NCBI GenBank assembly: GCA_034670405.1
Contig: JAXDDX010000284.1
Location: 186,001-250,000 of the forward strand
DNA: 64,000 nt
Direction: 5' to 3'
Source: Hoplostethus atlanticus
Lineage: Eukaryota; Chordata; Actinopteri; Trachichthyiformes; Trachichthyidae
Under the pieces are notes generated by a model. That model searched no databases. It worked only from the letters and a program-made list of their open reading frames with translations, and was not told the origin of the DNA. Below are positions 1 through 12,237 of the stretch, piece by piece. The position numbers and the translations under genes were made by a program. Position 1 is the first letter of the stretch. Each line of letters opens with the position of its first letter.

Positions 1-126
1 CCTGGCTTTTAGACATGCCACTATGGGAGGATATTCTAGGCATGTGTGTGTGTGTCTGTTTCTGTCTGCCTGGGTATTCATTATATGTAACACTCTGGAG
101 GCATTGCGGGGGTGGGATCTGAGCAG

Positions 127-128
<2 letters not shown>

Positions 129-169
<41 letters not shown>
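129..169. repeat. (GT)n microsatellite
   Basis: About 20 uninterrupted GT units, followed by an interrupted GT/G-rich tail to about 220. Confidence 0.95.
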
Positions 170-170
<1 letters not shown>

Positions 171-323
171 AAGTGTGTGTGGTTGGGGGTGGGAGTTGTG
201 GTGGTGGTGGTGGGGGGGGGCATCACTGTGGGAGACAGGCAGATGGGGATGGAAATGAGTAGGCAGTGAGCTCATGCTAATCTCCTCCTACAGCTCCTAC
301 AGCTGATCCAGGCACAAAACAAG

Positions 324-326
<3 letters not shown>

Positions 327-380
<54 letters not shown>
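327..380. repeat. (AC)n microsatellite
   Basis: About 27 AC units, only 160 bp from the GT array and of opposite strand sense, so the two can pair as an imperfect hairpin. Confidence 0.95.
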
Positions 381-382
<2 letters not shown>

Positions 383-1140
383 TTGTAGTCATACACATAC
401 GCAGCCCACGCACAATCACACACCAAATGAGGCAGAGGAGGCCTTTGTTGTTCCAACGCTCCCCCTGTGTCTCCGATGGGTATTTGGGCTAGGTAGAGCC
501 CAAATGCTTCCACGAGGAATCAAACACATCATCGCACTGCATGGGAATATTCCTTTCATCAGAGCGTCCCGTAGCATGTTGATTTATCGGATGCTAGTGT
601 GTGTGTGCGTGTGTGTGTGTCTAGCTGCCTCCATCAGACAGCCATCTGCCCCGTGGGAGTTGCTCGGCAGCACGCAATTGGCTGACTGCGCCGAAAGAGG
701 GGTGAGGGCGAGATGGGTCGCCCTCTTTTTTTTGGGGGGGGGGGGTTGCTCCAGAGGGCCAACGTTGCCATCATACAAAGAGAGGTCCTGGGCTGACGCA
801 GCATAAACTCAACCCCCCCTCCCCCGCCAGCCACTAAAAGCTACCCCTACTCTCCACTTCTCTCTCTCTCTCTCTCACAATGAAAGCCGGCGTGGCATTG
901 TTTTTTTCCGGTTCGAACCCAGGTGCGCGTCCAACCTGCGCGCCGGCCAAACTGTAACCGCCGCTATACTGCACCCCGAAAGAAACTGGTGCACCGGTGT
1001 CTTCATCTGCTCTAATTCGGACTGCGTGTTTGTCTAGTCTTCCCCTTTTTTTTTTCTCCCCTCCGTGAACAATCGGCTCATTCACAGTCAGAGCTTAAGG
1101 CAAGCTGTTCCAAGCAGATGAGTGTGTGTGTGTGTGTGTG

Positions 1141-1205
1141 TTCGATTTCGAATGATATGGGTTTTCCAAGACAGGCAGCTGATATTTTGTGCCGATATTC
1201 CTATA
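1141..1205 (+). repeat. MITE-like repeat family (AGGGTT ends), short 5' fragment
   Basis: Matches the beginning of the better copy at 27522-27922 (GATATGGGTTTT, then GCTGATATTTTGTGCC). The rest of the element is missing. Confidence 0.5.
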
Positions 1206-4200
1206 TATGTATCTTATACTCACTATCCAAAAGATTATTCAGTGTGTGAGAATGTGCCGACGGCTGCAAAACCGAGTCTGTGACTTTGGCGGTGCATACC
1301 AGACGCGCTGCCACTCGAGCGTCGCCATCACCCGACACCGTATCCTTATCAACACTCTTGTGCACAGACGTGGGTGGGGGGGGGGGGGGCTCTGCCGTCC
1401 CTTTTTTTTTATTTTCTTTTTTTTTTTTTGCCCTTCGATGCTGCGATAGGAGCGTCCACGTCAAAACAAAACAGATACGGCAGCGAAAAACAGGGAGGAG
1501 GCTGGGTAAAGATTGGACTTGGGATGTCTATCATGTGTGCAACCCAGACGCAGGAAGCTGCCACACTGTAAACTATTACTACCGAGGGCTTCGTTGACGG
1601 ATTGGTGCATCCCTGGAAGCTTTTTCGGCGGACGGCGGTTGGGGGACGACGTGTGGCCGGGCTTACAGTGTGCCATGTGTGTCCATGAATATTTCAAACC
1701 CCCACCTCATGAAATAAACACGGGAGGACCCGCCACCTACGCTAATCTACCATCAATAATGAATGGACGCGTCGTCGTTCGCAAAACATAGCGGCCGGTC
1801 CGTCGTCGAAATCACGCCGTCCGACCGGAAGCGTTTCTTTCCACGCGACGCCGAGGCGGGAGGTCGCCGGGTTCGTTCGTGCAACCGCGCTCGAGGCTCC
1901 CTCCGATACCAAAAATAGCGGCGGTGCTGAGTGTAGTTGTTAGTTTCCCGCTTTACGGGGGGGGTGGGGTGTATTCCGATGTGAAGCTCAGCTCCTGAAG
2001 CTTCGCGTGCAGCTTCTCGCAAACAGACAGCGTGAATGCATGGCTGCATCCAGCAACGGCAGCGTCGGCTACCTCTTGGGAACCTTTCTTTTCTTCTTCT
2101 TTGAATGGGTGCATGGTGGGGGGGGTGATGGGAGACAGAGTGCAGCCAGCCAGTCCCCAGGCAGGTATATTGATGCACTGTTCAGCCTCCTCTTGCCTGG
2201 GCTCTTCATAAAGCACAGCTGGTCCTTCCATTTGTCACATGAAGACGCTGCTGATGGATGGGGAAGCCAGCGGGCCGGGGAAGGGAAGCGCAGCAGAGGG
2301 AGGGGGTGGGGGTGGGGGTGGGGGAGGGGGTTGCAGACAATGGCCGGCAATGAGGGCTTGAACTTTCCTTTCCCCTTCTCATTCTCTTCTTCTTTCTATC
2401 TGTCGAAGATAGTGGTGATGCCGAGTATTTTGGGGAGGGAACTCCCTGGGTCGTGTGGGATTGTTTGCTAGTTCCCCGGGAGTTTGATGAGGGTTGGTGG
2501 TTCGAGGCCACTCTGGGTGCTGGACCACCGCCAAAACACTTTCAAATGATGTGCCACCTAAATTTAAGTCACTGAAGCACTGAATAAAATGCAATTGTGC
2601 ATGCGATCCTGTAACCCCCGATGAAGGTTACTGCAGCTGAAATGGGTTTTAATACTCGAGCTTCGCCAGTAGCTGACATTCATTTGGTTCTTTTAACATC
2701 CATGCTCTTCAGAAGAGCTGCACCGTTGCACCAATTAGGATCCTCTAATGCAACAATTAAAAACGAGCCTACGAAAAACAACAGGCTAACCTAGATTGCT
2801 TCCTAGATCCTTTGGTGCACAACCAAGCCGCCGTAGAGAAAATCCCCCTTTGTTAGCTTACTTTAAAGGGCTTCGAATGAACCGGCTGCCGGTGAGGGAG
2901 ATATGAAAAGAATCAGCGCCTTTAATTCAGTCTCTGTTGCTGCCTCGGCGGCGCTCCTTTGAAGAACTTGCCAGACGACGCAGCGCGCCGTGTCACCTGC
3001 GACGCTCCCGCGCACCGTCGGCCGTGGCGGAGACGCACGTGCTAACGAACCGCCGCACGCAATCTTTCTTCTCGCAAAACACAAGCGGCAGTTTTCAGCG
3101 AGGAGCCTCGGAGCAAATTTACACAGAGCATCACTCTGCATACCCCCAGAAGGGTGGGGGGGGAAATAAACGTAAGAATAGGAATGAGTGTAGTTTTTTC
3201 AGACGTGTAAGCGGAAAACGAGGAAAGGGAAGAAGAAAAAAAAAACGACAGAAGCATATGTGGAAAATAATTAGCACAACTCTCACAACACAAACTTATC
3301 TGCTAATTAAACACCCCTCCACTTAATTGACTTTGGTTTGCATACAATTCAAGCTACAAGGCAATTACAGTCCAAATGGTTAAAAAGGTTTTTCATCTTC
3401 CTCATCTCTGTCGAAGAAGGCTCTTTTTTCTTTTCCTTATATCAGCGTGCAATCCACGCCTTTGTGTCAACCCAAATCGCAACTGAACTACGCTGTATCA
3501 ATCGATTGCGACATATACGATGTTATATAGAGAGTTTTCGGTCACACTTGGAATTGTCAACCCAGCGCTGATCTCAGACCCTTGATTAAACTGGTGGCGG
3601 AACAAAACTATAAGTCGCCCTATTGGACCGGCTCACGCACAAAGACGACCGCCAAATCAGACCACTGCGTGAAAATAAAGTCCTCCTCCGACCCTGCGAT
3701 CACAAACACATTCAGGCCCCTGTAAGAGGACGACGCATCCCCCCTCCCTCCCCCAGAGGACCGTGGAAAAAGAAAATGGAAATATTCCCCCGGCAGCCAT
3801 TGATATGCATAGCTACCAGCTGTTGTCCTGTCCACCGCGTGGACATGGCTGGCTGTCAGCAGGCTTAGCCAAGCGCTGTGCCTTGCATATGAAACAGGAC
3901 ATAGGGCCTATATCCCCTTAGGGAGTTCACTTCCTCTGAGCCTCCCGCCCCACCTCCCCTCCTCAAACAAGTGGCCCCTTCAGCTGGAGGCCAGATATCC
4001 CAGGCTGCAACGGGGGACTTTTGGGGGACGAGTGGGGGCTGGAAGTAAAAAGGGGTTTCAGCTTAGGGATCCATACAGTGGGGTTGCAGGAGCAATACCC
4101 CCAAAAACCTGCCGGCAAAGGGTTTGACTTGCCTAGAGGGATTTTTGTCTCCCACTGCACTTTCCCTCCGTTTCAAAAGGTTCAGCGGCTCAGTTCCGTA

Positions 4201-4418
4201 ACACTAACCAGCCTTAGTTACAGCTATTTTTAAGCTTAACCGCAGGATTAAGCATGGAAACAAGCCTACAGGAAGCCCGGGGTCTCGGCAACAGCAACAA
4301 ACGCGGACGCAAAATGGCCTCTACTACCCAAAAAAAAAATCACTCCCTGCCACTCCAGAACGAAAGTTAAAACAACTGGAGGAGGAGGAGGAACTTGATT
4401 TTCCTGTCCTGGGGAGCG

Positions 4419-4458
4419 AGAGAGCAAGAGAGCGAGAGAGAGAGAGAGAGAGAGAGAG
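4419..4458. repeat. (GA)n microsatellite
   Basis: Purine tract of GA units in ski intron 1, slightly interrupted at its left end. Confidence 0.9.
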
Positions 4459-7400
4459 GAAGGCAGGCAGAGCAAGCGGTTGATTTTAATGGCATGCATG
4501 TGCGGGGACATGTTTCATTCAAGCCCATTCAGGAGTGTTTTCATGCAACAGTTGTGTAAGACGCTCATGTCTTCACCTCTCCCAAGGAGTGGCAGGTTTG
4601 GAATGCAACCCCCCGACTAACTACTGTTTTTTTGCCGCCTGTCTGCCTCTAATAGATGAGAAAAAAACACCAATTCCGTGACCTCGACAATAAGAAACGA
4701 CCCCTCTTTCCGAGACAGAAAGACGTTACCGACAACGCGGTATTTGCTGCTTTGGAAAGTACAAGAAAAGAAAGTTGAGCTCAAGCTTGAGCTGGCTGAA
4801 CGGCAAATATCTCTCCTCCCCCCAACACCCTCGTTCTCATATCTCCCTCGAAACAGATTGTGCAGGAATCAGATAATCTTGAGGGTGAAATAATAATAAA
4901 AAAAGTTAGCAATGTAGTAAATCTGCAGCCACAATCCTTATCTAAACATCCTGATGCGGAAAGCCACTGATTATATGTGCCACCCACGTGTGCACCAGCC
5001 AGAAACCAGAAGACGGGCATCCAAACGTACAGCTCAACGCCCGGCGCGTAAACTTTGAACCAACTCAATAGTTCACTGCATTCCCTCGCCGTTTGTTTAT
5101 CACACACACTTTTACTGCAAACTCCAGCGTGTCTTTCACAAACGCAAGGAACACTGCGAAAAAAAGTTTTTTTTTGCTCAACCGGCCTACAATTCAGATG
5201 TCTATCGGGTTTGAGTGTCTCAGAAGGAAGCTCTCGACAGAGGACAGGAAGTGCAGCAATATCACTTCCTGCTGTCTGTCTGCCTGCGAGACTGTTGCTG
5301 CATGTAACGCTGCATGTAACACCTCGTGTAACACCTCCGTTAATGTTCACAAAGTGCGGCGGGTTTCCGACGACGACGACGACACGTTCCGATTGCGCAG
5401 AAAGGTAGCGCGGGCACCGCGCAGCGTGTTCAAAGCGACTCTGCCGCGGCTGAAATGGGCTGACAGAGGGTTTTCGGCAATTCCTCATAATTCCGACCCG
5501 GCGACTATTCCCCTCGTTAGCGTTAGCTGCTCAAGAAAAAAAAGGGGGGAGTGGAACAATCGGCAACACTCAGCACTTACAAAAATACAAGGGGCTTTTA
5601 AAGCTGGGGGGATGGTGGTGCTCGAGGTGCGCCCACTCGAGTCTGAATGAAAGTGTGTGCCAAAAGTGGAGTATTCACCGTGCGTGGTAGGGCTTTGGCA
5701 CTCGTCAAGCCCCTCCCCCTCCCTCCCGAGTGAACGCTAAAGAAACCCTGGCGGAGGCTTGGTAGGAAACCGCTTGTGCAGCCCACTCTGCTTTTATACC
5801 GGAAAGTAGGTAAGGTCGGGGGAGGGTGTGTGTGTCAGAGGTGGGTGAGTAGTGGCTGGGTTAGATGGATGTAGGGATGTAAGGGGGGATGTGAGGTGGG
5901 GGGGATGGGGCCAATGTTTGCTGAATGCCCCCCTTTGTTGGGATCATATTATGTTTCCACCACAATACTTCTAAACCCTGCTTCATCAACTCCATTCATG
6001 TGTAACAGTTCATGCAAATGGCCGCGCTGGCCTTTTTTTTTTTTTTTTTTTTTTAGGGGGGGGGTTCATTTAGCAGTCTCCCACCCACCTACCCTCTTTC
6101 CAAACTCCTGCCTGCCCACCAAAGCACAGATTATAATCCCTTCATGAAAGCTTTACAATCGGAGTACTGTTTAGCTGTAAACAACCCCCCCGCCTCCCAT
6201 GTAAAAGTCAGGGTTAGAGATGGGGGGAAAAAAATAAAAAATAAAATAAATAAACATGCCACCATTAAATACAAATTCTCTTTCAAAATTATTCTAACTT
6301 TTTTGAGGTTTAAAAAAAGAAAAAAAGAAAAAAAAGAGTACAAAACATCCACTACTGGACAGCAGTGATGAATGAACCCACAGGAAGGAAGCTGCATGCA
6401 CACACGCAGACATGCCTGTAATGCGATGGGACACAAACACACAACACGTCAGCAGATCTCGCCCTAATAATATATAAATATATATATAAAACACACTGCT
6501 GACTAAATGACCCCTCAAGGGAACACACACACACAACAACCCGTCTAGCCTGCTGAACTGTGTGTGTAAACCAACTCCAATCTGACTTGGGGAGGGACTA
6601 TTATCATTCCCCTCTTAGTCCATACAGTCCTGGTCCTGTTGTTTAACATTTCCTATTGGGCCATTTGTTGGTAAATGAGATTGTATTTACAGTAGAGGCC
6701 AATAAAACGGCAGTCTGAGAGGTGTTTCACAGGCAAATAATGGGTTTATTGCCACCACAGGCATTTTGTTGTCACTGGTGGATGGGCCTAATTAGTAACA
6801 ATATGGCAAGGGTGCCCAAATCCTGGGTGATTCCTCTACAGCAGGAGCTCACCGGCCCCCATTAGCCCCGAGGGACCCCCAGTAGACACACATTAGGTCC
6901 GCAGACCCCACTTGATCAGATTTAGTCCCAGGGACCCAGTAAGATAGTTGTTGGTTGCAGAACGGTCTGCACTGAATGGGATCTAATTGGGATAATTTCT
7001 ACTGAGCTATAGTGGAATTAAACTTGTTGGGGGGCCCCCTCCTCCTCAGACATACCTGGGACCCCCCTCCTTGTAAGAGCCACCACGGTTAAACCCCCAG
7101 CAGTGCTTACTTCTGCTCTGCAGCATTACTACCTCGCTGAATGGATCAAGTGATAACGCCACTGAATATCGGCGCGTTTCAGATAAAAACCCCGTTCTCG
7201 GGGCAACTTCAAAAACCAAGCTCGAGCTCAAGCAAACTTTGAAAGGCAAGGCAGATAGGAAATCGAGCACGCGAGCTGCCGACGCGTGGATTGCATCATG
7301 AGTAATGAGAGACCAAGAACAAAAAAAATGAAACAAATAAAAATAAAATAAAAAATGAGCGACACTGCATGGATGGATGACAAAAATAAAAATAAAATAA

Positions 7401-7575
7401 AACAAATAAAATAAAAAACAGACTACATTGCATGGATTACATTATAAATAGGATTTTAAAAACACACAATAAAAGTGAGAAAATAAATTAAAATCAAAAT
7501 AAGCGACATTGCACGGGTCACATTAGAGGTGAGGGAAACCATAAGGCGGCCGGACCAGAAGAAGACCCAACTCAC

Positions 7576-8481
7576 CCTGGATGATGCTTTCCTCTTGTAT
7601 TTGTTGGCGAAGTCGAATTTCTCCTTGATCTCGTCCAGGAGCTGCTCCAGGCGGGCCTTCTCCTCTTTCCCCGTGTAATCCTGGCCCAGGAGAATGTATG
7701 CCCTCCAGTTGGCCGAGTCGAAGCCCCAGTGGCAAGTCCTGTTCTCCAGCGACTTGTGACTGTGCACCACGAACTTGTGCGTCGGGTACATGAGTCTGCA
7801 GTCCATGCACTGGATGCACGCTGCGTTGGGGCTGCCGTACAGCTCCGGCACGAACAGCCCCTTGCACTTGCCGAAGCACTCGTGGTAGACTTTGAAGCTC
7901 CTCTCGGTGAGCTCCAGCTCCAGGGAGGTTCCGCTCAGCTCCTTCTTGCAGCGCGGCGGGTAGGCGCCGCCGTAGATCAGGGCGTTGCAGAGCCGCTCGG
8001 CGTCCGTCTTGGTGATGAGGCCGCAGGACGGCGCCGGGAAGGGCAGGATCCCCATTACTTTGAGGATTTCCAGCTGGTCCGCCGTGCACCGGGAGCAGTA
8101 GATGTGCAGCTCGTCGCACACCGAGTTGATCTGCTGCAGGGAGAAGTCCCGCAGCACCGTGTTGAGGATCTGCGGCAGGCACAGCCGCTTCTCCCCGCCG
8201 ACCACGAAGCAGGAGATGGTCTCGCTCTCCAGCACCGTCTCGCACCTCTCGGTGGAGCGGTCCGACGGGATGAACAGCGGGCCCGGCATCACCGGCGGCG
8301 GCAGATGCTGCAGGACCGGCTCGGGCTCCTTTCCGTCCTTCTTGAAGAGGAGGTCATGTTGCCACCGGGCAGAGAAAGCCGCCGGCCCGCCCAGAGAGCT
8401 CATAGAGCTGAGGTGAAACTGCTTGAGAGTTTGTTGCAGTCCCGGATGAGGCTGGAAGCTCTGCCGATTTACAGTCTCCAT
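7576..8481 (-). CDS. ski: SKI proto-oncogene co-repressor, first coding exon (partial gene)
   Basis: Nuclear co-repressor that binds SMAD2/3 and SMAD4 and silences TGF-beta/BMP targets. The exon encodes 302 residues starting METVNRQ. Residues 9-40 form the N-terminal R-SMAD-binding segment (FQPHPGLQ, then [14 protein letters not shown]), which is the mutation hotspot of Shprintzen-Goldberg syndrome in human SKI. About 75-180 form the Dachshund-homology domain ([34 protein letters not shown]) and about 195-300 the SAND-like SMAD4-binding domain with its Cys/His zinc site ([35 protein letters not shown]). The start is the first ATG after an in-frame TAA at 8578-8580. The exon ends in phase 0 at AGG|GTGAGT (intron from 7575). 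The remaining exons with the coiled-coil C-terminus are outside the window to the left. ski versus skia/skib cannot be decided here. Confidence 0.97.
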
Positions 8482-8998
8482 GTTTTTCCTGCAACTTTGG
8501 AAGCGAAAATCCCTCTCGTCGTCGGCTGGGAAGCAGGAGTATCTATCCGTTCCTGGTAAATCCAAGGTGTCCCAGAATTAACCAACAGTGCGAGGCGCTT
8601 CATCAAATATCCAGTAAAAGTCCCAGGCAGCGACTTTAATGTTTACTCCTCCGACTACTGGGTGAACACCGGCCAGTCTTTCCCTGCTGCAGACCGCCGA
8701 CTGTCCATAACTAAAAAAGGGGCTCCAAACTCCACAAAACCGAAAAGTTGAGTTGCAAGTTCGCGAAAAAAGTATTCGAAAAACAAAGCGGGGCCGTTAA
8801 GACCGTAGAATTAAATGTAAAAAATCCTTATTTGAGGTTCTTTTCGCTGTCGAGGACTGCCGCAATCCACTCAGTCTGCCCCCGCAGTTCACTCTGACTG
8901 TATGGAGATGAGAAGTCTGAGAGCCAGCCTGCTCTCTCTCTCCCTGTCTAGCTCTATGTCTCTCGCTCACCGCGCGCGCTCTCTATGTCGCTCGCTCA

Positions 8999-9034
<36 letters not shown>

Positions 9035-9060
9035 CAGTGTTTGTGTGTCTGGCTCAGTCA
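8482..9060 (-). promoter_or_regulatory. ski: ski 5' UTR and promoter region
   Basis: Sequence directly upstream of the ski start codon on the minus strand. The coding exon is strongly CpG-rich and CpG density falls away beyond about 8900. A CT/GA-rich block with a pure run at 9000-9031 sits about 0.5 kb upstream of the ATG, a common arrangement at TATA-less vertebrate promoters. No TATA box or transcription start can be fixed from sequence alone, so the extent is an inference. Confidence 0.4.
9000..9031. repeat. (CT)n microsatellite upstream of ski
   Basis: Pure CT run within a wider CT-rich block about 0.5 kb upstream of the ski ATG; it may be near the transcription start. Confidence 0.9.
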
Positions 9061-9249
9061 TTGAATCCCAGCCAGGAATGTGAGTGACTCTGCAGGCAGG
9101 CTGGGCTCTTCCAGGAACAAGCCGTCACCCCCTCCCACTGCCCTGCAGAGAAGAAGAAGAAGAAGAAAGAAGAGACAAGAAGGAGGAGAAAACTGATGCG
9201 GCGTTCGTGGCATGTGGGAAAGATGGCAGATGTGAGCTTCCTGATAGAA

Positions 9250-10519
9250 AATGCCGTTCACCGCAGCTTTCAGATGGTAAATACTACTAGAAAATACTGT
9301 CACCTCAGCTTTCAGATATAAATACTACTAGAAAATACTGTCACCTCAGCTTTAAGATATCAATACTACTAGAAAATACTGTTACCTCAGCTTTCAGATG
9401 GTAAATACTACACGAACATACTGTCACCTCAGCTTTAAGATATCAATACTACTAGAAAATACTGTTACCTCAGCTTTCAGATGGTAAATACTACTAGAAA
9501 ATACTGTTACCTCAGCTTTTAGATATAAATACTACTAGAAAATACTGTCACCTCAGCTTTAAGATATCAATACTACTAGAAAATACTGTTACCTCAGCTT
9601 TCAGATGGTAAATACTACACAAACATACTGTCACCTCAGCTTTAAGATATCAATACTACTAGAAAATACTGTTATCTCAGCTTTCAGATGGTAAATACTA
9701 CTAGAAAATACTGTCACCTCAGCTTTAAGATATCAATACTACTAGAAAATACTGTTACCTCAGCTTTCAGATGGTAAATACTACTAGAAAATACTGTTAC
9801 CTCAGCTTTTAGATATAAATACTACTAGAAAATACTGTCACCTCAGCTTTAAGATATCAATACTACTAGAAAATACTGTTACCTCAGCTTTCAGATGGTA
9901 AATACTACACAAACATACTGTCACCTCAGCTTTAAGATATCAATACTACTAGAAAATACTGTTACGTCAGCTTTCAGATGGTAAATACTACTAGAAAATA
10001 CTGTCACCTCAGCTTTAAGATATCAATACTACTAGAAAATACTGTTACCTCAGCTTTCAGATGGTAAATACTACTAGAAAATACTATTACCTCAGCTTTT
10101 AGATATAAATACTACTACAAAATACTGTTACCTCAGCGTTCAGATATAAATACTACTAGAAAATACTGTTACCCCAGCTTTCAGATATAAATACTACTAG
10201 AAAATACTGTTACCTCAGCTTTCAGATGGTAAATACTACTAGAAAATACTGTCACCTCAGCTTTAAGATATCAATACTACTAGAAAATACTGTTACCTCA
10301 GCTTTCAGATGGTAAATACTACTAGAAAATACTGTTACCTCAGCTTTTAGATATAAATACTACTAGAAAATACTGTTACCTCAGCTTTTAGATATAAATA
10401 CTACTAGAAAATACTGTTACCTCAGCTTTCAGATATAAATACTACTACAAAATACTGTTACCTCAGCTTTCAGATATAAATACTACTACAAAATACTGTT
10501 ACCTCAGCTTTCAGATATA
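9250..10519 (+). repeat. 41-bp minisatellite with higher-order structure
   Basis: About 31 tandem units of 41-42 bp, each carrying TACTACTAGAAAATACTG followed by a CTCAGCTTT block. Successive units start 41 bp apart (ATACTACTAG at 9281, 9322 and 9363). Units differ at one variable site (GATGGTAA, GATATAA or GATATCAA) and a rarer unit has CACAAACATA in place of TAGAAAATA. The rare unit recurs at 9611 and 9901, giving a higher-order period near 290 bp, about seven units. The array is non-coding in all frames. It lies 0.8 kb upstream of the ski start codon. Confidence 0.95.
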
Positions 10520-10985
10520 GTGTGTTTATCATCTGAATTTTTATTATATTGGACTGCTAACATCGGTGGATTTGCTGCCAGTGGTGACACACTTCTGCAA
10601 TTTGTGAAACATTTCCCACATGTCCTACTTGTAATTACCACTAGGATTTTTCCCCCAGTTGGTAGGTCATATTTACAATCAATATGATGTGACATGAACA
10701 TGATGAACATGATACAGTTGAGTTTGTGTTTTACAGCACACAAGTAGTTGTGTCTTTGAAGTAGTTGAATCAACTGTGTAGCTGTGTAGGTGTGGTTGCA
10801 AAATGAATTACCTATTTGATGAAAATTGTTCATTTTGCTTCATTTGAAATTAATATTTCATTCCTTACACTTGACTATAGGCGTTTCCTTGTTGGTGATT
10901 CAGGAATTCAGGACGTTTATCAGCCAAACCCCAAGTTCCCATGTAGAATTGACAAGCTGAAAGTTGAAGTAAATTTTCTAGTAGT
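10520..10985. other. Spacer between the inverted minisatellite arrays
   Basis: Unique AT-rich sequence. The longest frame, on the minus strand at 10504-10833, has no recognisable domain and overlaps the array edge, so I see no gene here. Confidence 0.6.
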
Positions 10986-10987
10986 AA

Positions 10988-11030
<43 letters not shown>

Positions 11031-11031
11031 C
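10986..11031. repeat. (GATA)n microsatellite
   Basis: About 11 GATA units inside the inverted minisatellite block, directly after a fragment (TTTTCTAGTAGTAAATAG) of the reversed 41-bp unit. Confidence 0.95.
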
Positions 11032-11052
11032 TTTATTGATGGGGGGATTCTG

Positions 11053-11056
<4 letters not shown>

Positions 11057-11103
<47 letters not shown>
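11057..11103. repeat. (GTA)n microsatellite grown from a minisatellite unit
   Basis: About 15 GTA/TAG units. The reversed 41-bp unit next to it contains TAGTAGTA, so the run looks like a local expansion of that motif. Confidence 0.9.
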
Positions 11104-11452
11104 TTTATATCTGAAAGTTGAGGTAACAGTATTTTCAAGTAGTATTTATTGTATGTATATCTAAAAGCTGAGTTAATAGTATTTTCTAGTAGTATTTATA
11201 TCTGAAACTGAGGTAACAGTAATTTCTTGTAGTATTTATATCTAAAAGCTGAGTAATAGTATTTTCTAGTAGTATTTATATCTGAAACTGAGGTATCAGT
11301 ATTTTCAAGTAGTATTTATTTTATATATATCTAAAAGCTGAGTTAATAGTATTTTCTAGTAGTATTTATATCTGAAACTGAGGTAACAGTATTTTCTAGT
11401 AGTATTTATATCTGAAAGCTGGGGTTAACAGTATTTTCTAGTTGGAGTCTGG
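11104..11452 (-). repeat. Inverted partner array of the 41-bp minisatellite
   Basis: About nine units of the reverse complement of the 9250-10519 repeat (TAGTATTTATATCTGAAA, then GAGGTAACAGTATTTTC). These units are more diverged than the main array. About 580 bp of unrelated sequence separates the two arrays. Confidence 0.9.
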
Positions 11453-11849
11453 TATTTACCATCTTTCCCATGGGACATGAACGCAGCAAAAGAAGAAGTA
11501 GGAAAAAAATGGCAGAGGGTTTATGTGAATCATTTGGTTCACGGCTGTAAAAAAAAAAAAAAAAAACCCCAAAGAGGATGGGTGGAGTTTTGTGAGACAA
11601 GTCAAATTTAGCTTTGGAAGGGGAAATGCAAATTGAACGACTGACTGCGGTTTATTTATTTTCCCTTCTGCTTGACTATGTTGAACAGTGTGTGGCAAAT
11701 AGTGGGAAATAAATAAAGTCTCATATGGCTTCAACCCCGAGAAACATTCATCTTGCTACTGAAATGACAACAGAATAATTACAAAGTGATAGTAATAGTA
11801 GCCTTTTCATACTTCAGGTGTTAAGGTGTTATTTTGAGCAACATACTAA

Positions 11850-12237
11850 AAAGCTTGTTCAGTCTTGTTTACTTAATCTCAGAAACGTCGCAAAAATTAA
11901 ATCTGACTTCAGTGACAGAGAGGATTATACATGATTTTATTTCATCTTGCCTTGACTGCTTGCCTTGACTACTACCTGCCTGAACCAAACAGAGATAGAA
12001 CGTCTCCAGCGTTTTCAAAATGCTGCAGAGCTGTTAACTAAAACCAAGAGACTGGATCATGGTGTCTCTTCACTGACTGGCTGTCTGTTCTAGAACTGAT
12101 TTGAAGGTTTTACTGAGTGGTTTTAAGGCCTTGCATGGCCTTGGCCGCCAGTTAACTTTCTGAACTTTTGATCCCTTATGAGCCTGCAGGCAGCCTGAGA
12201 TCCTCAGTAGGACCTTCGGCCTGTTCCTGTTCAGGCT
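11850..12237 (+). mobile_element. LINE (L2/CR1-like) reverse transcriptase C-terminal remnant
   Basis: Broken coding sequence of a non-LTR retrotransposon. Readable blocks are LRNVAKIKSDFSD near 11880, IERLQRFQNAAELLTKTK near 11995, then a segment with FKV and the family-typical RLKTKGDQ at about 12229-12255. Frameshifts and stops interrupt it, so it is an inactive 5'-truncated copy. It runs straight into the 22-bp minisatellite. Confidence 0.7.

Larger units (their letters stand above)
1..7575 (-). other. ski: ski intron 1 (5' part), no exon seen
   Basis: Intron sequence following the ski exon 1 donor. I found no second ski exon; intron 1 is very long in other vertebrates. The interval holds GT/AC microsatellites near the left end, homopolymer and GA tracts, and CpG-dense patches at about 880-1050, 1745-1935, 2930-3110 and 5330-5480. 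Reading frames in the region are dominated by low-complexity translation and look non-coding. A fragment of the window's MITE-like repeat lies at about 1141-1205. Confidence 0.7.

Noticed and set aside
909-920. tRNA B-box-like GGTTCGAACCC
   Set aside because: No A-box or cloverleaf can be formed with the upstream sequence; a similar match at about 2490 fails for the same reason.
2007-2471. 154-residue plus-strand open frame in ski intron 1
   Set aside because: The translation is low complexity (Phe run, Gly/Trp/Arg repeats from a GGGGGT tract) and it has no splice partners.
7729-8559. 276-residue open frame antisense to ski exon 1
   Set aside because: It is a shadow of the GC-rich ski coding exon, with no start context or domain of its own.
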